Assembly (NCBI RefSeq): GCF_018760735.1
Contig: NZ_JAHHZN010000020.1
Location: 1-64,000 of the forward strand
Length of the DNA: 64,000 nucleotides
Reading direction: 5' to 3'
From: Hymenobacter piscis
GTDB taxonomy: Bacteria > Bacteroidota > Bacteroidia > Cytophagales > Hymenobacteraceae
Below the pieces are notes generated by a model. It had not been told where the DNA came from and did no database searches. It worked only from the letters and a program-made list of their open reading frames with translations. Position numbers and translations under genes: made by a program. Of this stretch, positions 8,869-15,836 are shown in pieces. Every line of letters starts with the position of its first letter. Position 1 is the first letter of the stretch.

Positions 8869-9336
8869 TTAGCAGCACCCGCCGCCAGGCGTGCAGGCTG
8901 CACCGGCCATTTGCAGCTGGGGCAGGGCCAGCTGCCGGGCGTCGGGAATGCCGCAGGCATCCTGAGCCAGGCAAGCGGTTTGCTTGGGCGTGAGCACGAA
9001 GTCGTTGCCCTCGCGGCTCAGGCCGAACTTGCCGATGGTGGCCTGCTGGTACTCCACTTCGATGTCGAGGTCCTCCGGGCCCAGAATGCGCTCCGACAAA
9101 TTCAGGATGTGCAGAAACTTGGCGGGGGCCAGGCGGTGGTCATAGTCGCCGGCTTCCCACAACTGAAAGTTGGCCACCGTTTCCCGGCGCTCCACCCCGC
9201 CGCAGTCGATGAAGTGCTTGCTCACCAGCCCGACTTCCGTCACGTGGAAGTGGGCGGGCAGGTACTCGCCCGTGGGCAGGCGGAAACTGACGGCTTCCAC
9301 TTCGGTCAGGGCTTGCTTGATTTCGGAGATTTTCAT
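8869..9336 (-). CDS. DUF6428 family protein
   Basis: This 155-residue soluble protein matches the DUF6428 pattern in its central part (HFHVTEVGLVSKHFIDCGG, NFQLWEAGDYDHRLAPAKFL). The family has no assigned reaction but in Bacteroidota is repeatedly found beside ArsR-type repressors and arsenic genes. The C terminus carries extra cysteines (ACLAQDACGIPD, and a CTPGGGCC end), a plausible soft-metal or arsenite binding site; this is inference. ATG 9336 lies 29 bp downstream of the arsR stop, so the two form one leftward operon that ends at the hairpin 8827-8858. Confidence 0.75.
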   Translation of the reverse strand: MKISEIKQALTEVEAVSFRLPTGEYLPAHFHVTEVGLVSKHFIDCGGVERRETVANFQLWEAGDYDHRLAPAKFLHILNLSERILGPEDLDIEVEYQQATIGKFGLSREGNDFVLTPKQTACLAQDACGIPDARQLALPQLQMAGAACTPGGGCC

Positions 9337-9365
9337 GGTCGGTAAGAGTGGAGTGGAAAATGGTA

Positions 9366-9716
9366 TTAGCACGCGCAGGCATCGTCCGGGCCGCAAACCG
9401 CGCCGCTCGTGGCCTCGATGAAAAAGGCCGTGAACTGCTGGTGGACCTGCTGCAGCAGCTCCGTGTTGAGGCAGTAGCAGACGGTGAGCCCGTCGATTTC
9501 GCCGCGGATCAGGTCCAGGGCCTTGAGCTCCTGCAGGTGCTGGGAAACGGTGGTGCGCGAGAGCGGCAGCTCGGCGGCAATGTCGCCGCTGATGCAGGTG
9601 TGCTTGCTGGCCAGCAGCTGGATGATGGCCACCCGGGCCGGGTGGGCCAGGGCCCTGGCCACCCGGGCCAGTTGCTGCTGCGGCTGGGTAAAGGCCGCGG
9701 TTTTAGCGTAAGTCAT
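9366..9716 (-). CDS. ArsR-family metalloid-sensing repressor
   Basis: This 116-residue winged-helix repressor has the ArsR order: a helical start (LARVARALAHPARVAIIQLL), a recognition region (SGDIAAELPLSRTTVSQHLQELKALDLI) and a beta wing ending in GLTVCYCLN. Cysteines occur at HTCIS, VCYC and in the tail CGPDDACAC. These could form a metal or As(III) thiolate site, but the classical ELCVCDL motif is absent, so the inducer is open. It heads the operon with the DUF6428 gene. Two copies of an inverted repeat (9769-9784, 9792-9807) lie 53-91 bp upstream and are the likely operators. Confidence 0.85.
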   Translation of the reverse strand: MTYAKTAAFTQPQQQLARVARALAHPARVAIIQLLASKHTCISGDIAAELPLSRTTVSQHLQELKALDLIRGEIDGLTVCYCLNTELLQQVHQQFTAFFIEATSGAVCGPDDACAC

Positions 9717-9768
9717 GGGCCGGTAGGATCAGAAGGTGGGGGCGGCGGCCGGTTTGGGCGCCCACCGC

Positions 9769-9784
9769 GTCGTAAATATACGAC
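9769..9784. promoter_or_regulatory. ArsR operator, copy 1
   Basis: Perfect inverted repeat GTCGTA-AATA-TACGAC (6-bp arms, 4-bp spacer) upstream of the arsR gene. A second copy follows 23 bp away, centre to centre. Binding by the adjacent ArsR protein is inferred from position and symmetry. Confidence 0.7.
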
Positions 9785-9791
9785 ACAATAC

Positions 9792-9807
9792 GCCGTATGT
9801 TTACGAC
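9792..9807. promoter_or_regulatory. ArsR operator, copy 2
   Basis: Near-perfect inverted repeat GCCGTA-TGTT-TACGAC with the same arm sequence and spacing as the copy at 9769-9784. The 23-bp offset is close to two helical turns, so two dimers could sit on nearly the same face of the DNA. Confidence 0.65.
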
Positions 9808-10126
9808 ATAGTGTAATTTGCGGCAGCGCCTCCCGGGGCGCCTCCGGGCACGTGCTAATGGCCGCGGCAACGCCGGGCACGCCGCGGGGCGGCGAATGGT
9901 TACGGTACCGCAAGGCCGGCGCGGGGCGGGGCGGGCAGCCTGATACGCGGGCGTGTCGTGCGGGACCAGTGCCGGCGGCACAGGCGGCGGGGAGGCGCCA
10001 TGTGGCCGGCGCGCCGGTTACGGGCAGCCCGCCGGCTGCTGACACTTGCAACTTTGTTACTTTTGCCCCGGTTTCATTGCGGCTGCTCTGCGGCCCGCGC
10101 TTCCTTCTACGACTTAGTTTCCGCTT
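9808..10126. promoter_or_regulatory. Divergent intergenic region with the Fur-gene promoter
   Basis: This region separates the leftward arsR operon from the rightward Fur-family gene. The only clear signal is TACTTTTG at 10058-10065, an exact match to the Bacteroidota -7 element TAnnTTTG, 61 bp before the ATG at 10127. A clear -33 element is not seen. The rest is GC-rich with no recognisable gene. Confidence 0.5.
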
Positions 10127-10555
10127 ATGCCCGCCCCCGACCGCCTTGCCCAGACTTTAAGCAAACACGGCCTTCGCCAGACGCCCGTGCGCAGAGCAGT
10201 ACTGCAGGTTCTCTCGGAGGCCACCTACGCGCTGTCGGGGGGGGAGATTGAGCAGCTGCTGCCCCCCGATACGGACCGCATCACGCTTTACCGGACGCTG
10301 AAGTCGTTCGAAGAAAGCGGCCTGATTCACCGCGTGATTGACGCCTCCGACACCATCCGGTTCGCGGCCTGCTCCATTGAGTGCAGCGCCCAGGCCCACT
10401 TCGACAACCACGTGCACTTCAAGTGCACGGCCTGCCAGCACATCTTCTGCCTCAACCAGGTGGCCATTCCGGCCGTGACGCTGCCGGCCAAATTCGAGGC
10501 CCGGACCCGCGACTATCTGCTGTCCGGCGTCTGCCGCGAGTGCCAGCCGTCCTGA
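10127..10555 (+). CDS. Fur-family metalloregulator, probably Zur type
   Basis: This 142-residue regulator has a Fur winged helix (RQTPVRRAVLQVLSEATYALSGGEIEQLL, ITLYRTLKSFEESGLIHRV). The C-terminal half carries FDNHVHFKCTACQHIFCL and VCRECQPS: two CxxC pairs for a structural zinc plus His residues for the sensor site. Fur proteins repress metal-uptake genes when loaded with metal. Zinc is favoured because the next gene is AztD-like and repeats related to GCAACGTTGC occur before that gene and before the TonB receptor at 18302. PerR or Fur specificity cannot be excluded. Confidence 0.85.
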   Translation: MPAPDRLAQTLSKHGLRQTPVRRAVLQVLSEATYALSGGEIEQLLPPDTDRITLYRTLKSFEESGLIHRVIDASDTIRFAACSIECSAQAHFDNHVHFKCTACQHIFCLNQVAIPAVTLPAKFEARTRDYLLSGVCRECQPS

Positions 10556-10783
10556 ACTGCCCGGCCGCCGGCAGCAGGTGCCACGCGGGGCCAGGACGGC
10601 GGTAAGCCTGTCAGTACGTGTGAGATGCTCCCGATTCTGGCCGGCCCGCTGCCGGCCAGATGCTTTGACGCCGGCATCTATTATTGAAACATTGCTTCAT
10701 TATTACTTATTCTGCCAGGCCTGCATGTAAGCCTTTTACAGCCCTGATTTCAATTCTATTACCATTATTTGGTCGATAATCTT

Positions 10784-10813
10784 TTTGCAACAATGCTTCG
10801 TTTACTAGCTTTG
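10784..10813 (+). promoter_or_regulatory. Bacteroidota-type promoter with overlapping metalloregulator-like site
   Basis: TTTG (10784-10787) and TAGCTTTG (10806-10813) are separated by 18 bp, matching the -33/-7 consensus TTTG/TAnnTTTG. Between them lies GCAACAATGC (10787-10796), which differs at two positions from GCAACGTTGC in front of the TonB receptor operon. The start codon of the AztD-like gene is 32 bp downstream. A repressor bound here would block the promoter. Confidence 0.6.
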
Positions 10814-10845
10814 CAGCATCATTCATCTTTTACAGCTGCTGCGCT

Positions 10846-12045
10846 ATGAAGCACAAACTGCTCTACCCTTTGCTGGCCGTTGCGGCGGCCGGCGCGTTTA
10901 CCTCCTGCGACAAATCGGACGATGAGCCCGCCAAGCCGGAAACCGAGAGTGCCTTTGCCCGGGTGCTCGTTACTGACAAAACCAGCACGGCCGTGACCCT
11001 GCTCAATCCGGCCAAAAACGAGCAGACCGCCTTCACGTCCTCGTTCGGGGGCAGCGCCGTCTACACCTCCTCGACGGGCCGCTGGGCGACGCTGGTCAAT
11101 ACCAACAACAACCTGGTGGAATTCTTCGACACGGGCATTGAGCGCCACGACGACCACGTGCACGTGAAGGGGACCCCGAAGTGGGGGCTGACCCGGTCGG
11201 CCGCCGTCAAGCCCACCCACGTCTACAGCTCACACAACCAGATCAGCATCTTCAACGACGGCGACGCCTCCATCAGCTACGTGGCCGAGGGCGAACTGCA
11301 CACCCAGCCCGCGCCGGCCAACTTTGCCACCGGCCCCGCCCACCACGGGGCGCTGGCCCGCTTCGACAACGGCACCTACGCCGTGACGCATAAAAACAAC
11401 ACGGTGGCCGGCGCCCTGCCCGAGCAGGTGAAGCTGGTAAATGCCCAGGGCGCGGTAGTGGCCGCCCCCACAGTGAGCACCCAGGGCATTCACGGCGAGG
11501 CCGGCGACGGGCAGCAGGCCCTGTTTGGCTCGGCCAGCGGGGTGCTGGTTATCCGGCAGACCGGCGAGCAGCGGCTGATTCCGTACCCGGCCGGGGCGGG
11601 CTCCAACTAGCTCTCGACCATTTACTACGCCAAAAAGGCCCGCACTTTCCTGGGCTCGCGCAACAACTACGGCGTGTTCCGCATCGACCCGGTGAGCAAT
11701 ACCATGACGCAGGTGGGCACTACTATCAAGCTGATGCGCGTGGCCCTGGACGAGGAAGGCGAAACCCTGCTGGTGCTGGACGAGGAGGGCACCCTGAGCC
11801 TCTACGACGCGGCCACCGGCGCGCTCCGGGCCAGCCGCTCGCTCAGCGGCGTGCTCGATGCCAAAGCGGCCACCCCGTACCTGGCTGCCAGCCGCCGCTA
11901 CGTGTATGTGTCGAACGCGCCCCAGGGCAAGGTGCACATGCTGCGTAAGCAGGACCTGGCCGACAAGCAGACCTTCAGCGTGGCCGGCGAGCCGCTGCGC
12001 CTGGCCTTCGTTGGGGCCGATGCCGATAGCGAAGACGGCCACTAG
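10846..12045 (+). pseudogene. AztD-like metal-binding beta-propeller lipoprotein, broken by an in-frame TAG
   Basis: One reading frame runs from ATG 10846 to the stop at 12045 but contains TAG at 11608-11610, so translation should end after 254 residues (AGAGSN). The following 144 codons (LSTIYYAKKARTFLGSRNNY onward) continue the same fold in the same frame, so a single substitution, for instance from TGG or CAG, is enough to explain it. The signal peptide ends in a lipobox (GAFTSC). His clusters HDDHVHVKG, GPAHHGA and an N-terminal DKSDDE patch resemble AztD, a periplasmic zinc chaperone with a propeller fold; that assignment is inferred. The promoter carries a metalloregulator-like site. 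Confidence 0.7.
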
Positions 12046-12083
12046 GCCCCCGGCGGCCTGACCAAGCCGCCGCCTCCAGCAGC

Positions 12084-12123
12084 AAAGCCCCCTTATTCCG
12101 CCGGTTGGAACGAGGGGGCTTTT
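12084..12123. terminator. Bidirectional terminator between convergent genes
   Basis: AAAGCCCCCTT pairs with GAGGGGGCTTT around a loop, with A-rich and T-rich flanks, so it can end transcription from both the AztD-like gene and the leftward ABC operon. An outer CCAGCAG/CTGCTGG pair extends the stem. Confidence 0.85.
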
Positions 12124-12177
12124 CTGCTGGCGGCCGGCAGCTCCGCACGACAACGGCCGCCGGGCCGCCGGCCCGGG

Positions 12178-12894
12178 CTACACGGTTTGCAGGTAGATGG
12201 TTTCCAGCTCGCTGGCCGTGAGGCTGTGGGTGGGCAGGGTTTCCACCAGCTGGCCTTCGCGCATGATACCGATACGGGTGCCCACTTCCTTGGCCCGGAA
12301 AATGTCGTGGGTGGCCATCAGGATGGCCGTGCCGGCCTGGCCCAGGGCCAGCAGCAGCTCGGAAAACTCGTTGCTGGCTTTGGGGTCGAGGCCGGAGGTG
12401 GGCTCGTCGAGCAGCAGGGCCCGGGCCTGCTTGGCCAGGGCAATGGCAATGCCCACTTTCTGGCGCATGCCCTTGGAGTAGGTGCCCACCCGTCGGGCGT
12501 GGGCCTCGGCGGGCAGCCCGGCGCGCAGCAGCAGGTCGCGGCGCTCGGCAGCGGAGTAGCGAAAGCCGGCCAGGGAAGCGAAGAAATCGAGGTTTTCCAG
12601 GCCCGTGAGGTTGGGGTAGAGCATCACCGTTTCGGGCAGGTAGGCCAGCAGCCGCCGGGTTTCGAGCGGGTGCTCGGCCACGCTCAGCCCGCCCACCAGG
12701 GCCTGGCCGGCCGTGGGCTGCAGAAACCCCAGAAACAGGTTGATGGTGGTGGTTTTGCCGGCCCCGTTCTGGCCCAGCAGACAAAAGATTTCGCCCGGCG
12801 CGATGGTCAGGTTCAGGTTGTTCAGGGCCGGGCGGTCGGCGGCGCCGGCCGCGCCGGCGGGGTAGCGCTTGGTCAGGTTCAGGGCTTGCAGCAT
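12178..12894 (-). CDS. ABC transporter ATP-binding protein
   Basis: This 238-residue ATPase has a complete nucleotide-binding domain: Walker A GQNGAGKTTT, signature YSKGMRQK, Walker B ALLLDEPTSGLD and the switch histidine in MATHD. Members of this class pair with ABC-2 type permeases. It is the last gene of a leftward operon with TonB receptor, permease, permease, ATPase order; the spacings are 43, 39 and 58 bp. ATG 12894 starts at MLQALNLTKRYP, where homology begins; the long upstream extension of the open frame is a shadow of the neighbouring permease. Confidence 0.9.
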   Translation of the reverse strand: MLQALNLTKRYPAGAAGAADRPALNNLNLTIAPGEIFCLLGQNGAGKTTTINLFLGFLQPTAGQALVGGLSVAEHPLETRRLLAYLPETVMLYPNLTGLENLDFFASLAGFRYSAAERRDLLLRAGLPAEAHARRVGTYSKGMRQKVGIAIALAKQARALLLDEPTSGLDPKASNEFSELLLALGQAGTAILMATHDIFRAKEVGTRIGIMREGQLVETLPTHSLTASELETIYLQTV

Positions 12895-12952
12895 GCGGAA
12901 AGCAGGGAAAGTAGGGCCGCCGGGGCGGCTTCGGGGAAGAGGAAACGGGCGG

Positions 12953-14305
12953 CTAGAGCTGGTAGAGGTGGCGGCGGAAGTTGCGCCAGCCCAGACCGGC
13001 CAGCAGCAGCGCCAGCAGCAGCGGGGGCAGCAGCAGGCCGGCCGGGCGCAGCGGGGCGCGGTCAGTAAATACCTGCACGCGGTGCCGGTCCCAGGGCTCG
13101 GCGGCCACGGGCTGCTCGCCGAAGATGCGGGGGTAGAAATACAGGCGCAGCTGCTCATGGAAGCGGGAAGTTTCGTCGAGGAAGCGCACCTGGTTGCCCA
13201 GGCCCGAGCGGGCCAGATCGTTGAGGCCCAGCTGGGCGTGCAGCGAGGGCAGCAGCAGCGCCAGCTGGCGGCTGGCAGCCTCGCGCTGGTAGAGCTTGCG
13301 GCGCAGCTCGCCCGCCTGCGGGGCCGACTCGTCGTCGCCCATCTGCTGCATGGCGTAGTACCAGAGCCAGTTGAAGCTGGTGGCCGGCAGCGGGAAGTGC
13401 CGGAACTGCGGGTAGTGGGCGAAAAACCGGGCCACGGTGGGCGCCTGGGGCAGGTCCCATTTCTCGTGGTAGCCCTTTCGCTGGCGCACGGTGGTGGCCA
13501 GGGCCTCGGGCAGCGGGTAGCGCACGAGCAGGTACTGGTTGACGGCGGCCGGCACCACCAGCAGCAGCCCCAGCCAGGCCGTCACGAGCAGCATGGCGTT
13601 GGTGCCGGAGGCCTTGCCTAGCGAAGCCACCCAGAAGCAGATGCCAAACCACACCAGCACGTAGCCCACGGCCGTGCCCGCAAACAGCCCAAGCGAGGCA
13701 TCCAGCGGCAGGCCCAGCACCGGCACGGCCAGCAGCAGCAGCGCGGCCAGCACGGCCAGCACCACGGCCAGCCGCACGGCAAACAGCTGGGTTAGAAAGC
13801 CCGGCAGGTAGCGGCTCTGCACGGCCACCAGGCGCCAGGTGCCGTTTTCGCGCTCCTCCGACACGGCGCTGTAGGTGAAGGCAATGATGAGCAGCGGGAA
13901 CAGGTACACCAGCACGAAGCTGAAGTCGAGGTTGCCCAGCAGCAGGTTGGTGGGGTTGTGGAGGTCGGCGTCGTACTTCTGGGCCTCCAGGCCCCGGATG
14001 GTCACGCGCTGCACCGCGGGGTTCACGTCGCGCTGCCCGATGCTGAGGCCCGCCAGTGGGGGAGTCTCGTTCACCAGCCCAAACTGGGCGTAGTAGAGCA
14101 TCAGCCCCATTTCCTTGGCGTGAAACTGCGCCAGCTGCCGCAGCTCGGCCTGCTGGGCCGCGCCCACCTCGTGGCGGTGGCGCTGCTGACGGTCAAGAAA
14201 CTGCCGGCCCACCAGCAGGCTGATCAGCCCCGCGGCCAGCAGAAAGCCCAAACCCAGCCGCACGCCGGTAGCGCGCAAAAAACTCTGAAACAATAAGATC
14301 AGCAT
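12953..14305 (-). CDS. ABC-2 type permease, DUF3526 family (second)
   Basis: This 450-residue membrane protein has an N-terminal TM helix (ATGVRLGLGFLLAAGLISLLV), a periplasmic loop of about 100 residues, then a core of five or six helices starting at FSFVLVYLFPLLIIAFTY, including the ABC-2 coupling signature AVSEERENGTWRL. A second loop of about 150 residues and a last helix near the C terminus (LLLPPLLLALLLAGLGW) follow. DUF3526 permeases occur in pairs next to an ATPase, as here, and resemble NosY-type systems. The transported substrate is unknown. The gene ends 58 bp before the ATPase start. Confidence 0.82.
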   Translation of the reverse strand: MLILLFQSFLRATGVRLGLGFLLAAGLISLLVGRQFLDRQQRHRHEVGAAQQAELRQLAQFHAKEMGLMLYYAQFGLVNETPPLAGLSIGQRDVNPAVQRVTIRGLEAQKYDADLHNPTNLLLGNLDFSFVLVYLFPLLIIAFTYSAVSEERENGTWRLVAVQSRYLPGFLTQLFAVRLAVVLAVLAALLLLAVPVLGLPLDASLGLFAGTAVGYVLVWFGICFWVASLGKASGTNAMLLVTAWLGLLLVVPAAVNQYLLVRYPLPEALATTVRQRKGYHEKWDLPQAPTVARFFAHYPQFRHFPLPATSFNWLWYYAMQQMGDDESAPQAGELRRKLYQREAASRQLALLLPSLHAQLGLNDLARSGLGNQVRFLDETSRFHEQLRLYFYPRIFGEQPVAAEPWDRHRVQVFTDRAPLRPAGLLLPPLLLALLLAGLGWRNFRRHLYQL

Positions 14306-14344
14306 CCTAGCGGAAAGTGAGGTGAAAGTAAGTGCCGGCCCCGG

Positions 14345-15793
14345 CTACAGGGCCGTCAGGCGGGTGGCGGCGCGGCGGCCCAGACCCAGCAGCAGCAGCC
14401 CCCAGAACCCGAAGGCGGCCACCGACACCCACTCGGCGCGCAGTACCTGCTGCACCGTGGGGGCCTGGTAGCGGAACTCCGGCACGCGCTGCCAGTAGGC
14501 CCGGTCAATAGTGTGGTCTTTCTCGGTGGGCGGGCGCTTCCGGTTGGGGATGTGCTCGATCTGGAGCTGGTTCATCTGCTGGGCCAGGGCGTAGCGGTAG
14601 GCTTCGGCCTGCTGCTGAAAGCGGGTGTAGGCCAGAAAATCGGTGCCGGCCAGCGCCATCGACAGGTTCTTCAGGGCCAGGTAGGGGTCGAGAAAGGCCA
14701 CGGAGCGGGCGAACTGGTTTTGTTGGCGGAAGGTGTCGAGCAGGCGGCGGTAGTGCCGGGTGTAGATGCCGGCGCTGATTTTCTCGCCTTCGGCCATCAC
14801 GTAGCCGCCGTAGTTGAAGGGCAGCTGGTCGGTGGTGGCGACGCCGTGGGCGCGCAACACCGAATCCCGGAGGGCCTGGTAGTGCGGGTCGTCGGGGTTG
14901 TGGCTGTCGCCCTGGCGGCTGATATCGGCCTGAATGGCGGTCTGGAACGCGGTTTTGGAAGGCAGCGCGTACACGTAGCTGCCCAAAGCCTGGGCGGCGC
15001 GCGGCAGCACCATCGTGAGCAGCAGCCACCCGCCAATAAGGCCCACCAGCGCGGTGCGGGCGGTGCGGCTGGCGGCCGAAACCAGCACGGCCACCCCGCA
15101 GCACAAGGCCAGGTACAGCCCGTAGAACAGCGTCAGCAGCCCAAACCGCAGCACTTCATCCAGGGAGGGCGCGCCGCCCTGCGCCGCCAGCCACAGGCCG
15201 CCGGTCAGCGCCAGCAGCGGCACGCCCAGCAGCAGCCCCACGGCCAGCAGCCCGGCGGCTTTGCCCAGCAGCAGCTGCGGCCAGCTCACGCCCTGGGTCA
15301 GCAGCAGCCGGAGCGTGCCGTTTTCGCGGTCGGCGGCCACGGTGCCCGCCCCCAGAAAAAACAGCAGCAGCGGCAGCAGCACCTGCAGCAGCAACGCCAG
15401 GCTCAGGTCGCCGAAGCGCAGCAGCCCGGTGGAAAAGCCCGCCTCCGAGAAGTTGACGGGGTTCTGCCGGTGGGCTTCCAGGAAGATGGCGTTGCCCAGA
15501 AACCGGTCCATGCCGCCGTCGAACAAGCTGAGCGGGGCGCGGGGTCGGAACGCGAAGTGGCCGTAGTGGGCCATGCGGTGCGGGTGCTTGTCGGGGTTGC
15601 TGAGCCAGTCGCGCCGGGCCTGTTGCTGGTAGTGCACCTGCGTGGCCTGCTGCTGGCGGTAGGTGGTCCAGCCGGCGGCGGCAGCGTAGGCAGCCACCAG
15701 CAGCACCAGCCCCAGCAGCAGCCACACGGCCCGCTCGCGCAGCAGCGTGTGCCACTGGTGGCGGGCAATCAGCCGGAAAGGGGAAAGAGGCAT
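14345..15793 (-). CDS. ABC-2 type permease, DUF3526 family (first)
   Basis: This 482-residue permease is paralogous to the gene that follows it: N-terminal helix (AVWLLLGLVLLVAAYAAAA), a large periplasmic loop, a multi-helix core with the signature VAADRENGTLRLL, another long loop and a terminal helix (AAFGFWGLLLLGLGRRA). It probably forms a heterodimer with the product of 12953-14305, driven by the ATPase at 12178-12894. The position directly behind a TonB receptor suggests a role in moving or releasing the receptor's ligand across the inner membrane, in either direction; this is inference. ATG 15793. Confidence 0.82.
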   Translation of the reverse strand: MPLSPFRLIARHQWHTLLRERAVWLLLGLVLLVAAYAAAAGWTTYRQQQATQVHYQQQARRDWLSNPDKHPHRMAHYGHFAFRPRAPLSLFDGGMDRFLGNAIFLEAHRQNPVNFSEAGFSTGLLRFGDLSLALLLQVLLPLLLFFLGAGTVAADRENGTLRLLLTQGVSWPQLLLGKAAGLLAVGLLLGVPLLALTGGLWLAAQGGAPSLDEVLRFGLLTLFYGLYLALCCGVAVLVSAASRTARTALVGLIGGWLLLTMVLPRAAQALGSYVYALPSKTAFQTAIQADISRQGDSHNPDDPHYQALRDSVLRAHGVATTDQLPFNYGGYVMAEGEKISAGIYTRHYRRLLDTFRQQNQFARSVAFLDPYLALKNLSMALAGTDFLAYTRFQQQAEAYRYALAQQMNQLQIEHIPNRKRPPTEKDHTIDRAYWQRVPEFRYQAPTVQQVLRAEWVSVAAFGFWGLLLLGLGRRAATRLTAL

Positions 15794-15836
15794 AAACGGG
15801 AACGTAAGAAGGAAAAGTAAAGAAGGCGCCAGCCTC

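Noticed and set aside
11608..11610. Stop-codon recoding (TAG read as an amino acid)
   Set aside because: No other intact gene in the window contains an in-frame TAG, and no pyrrolysine-type machinery or recoding element is visible; mutation is simpler.
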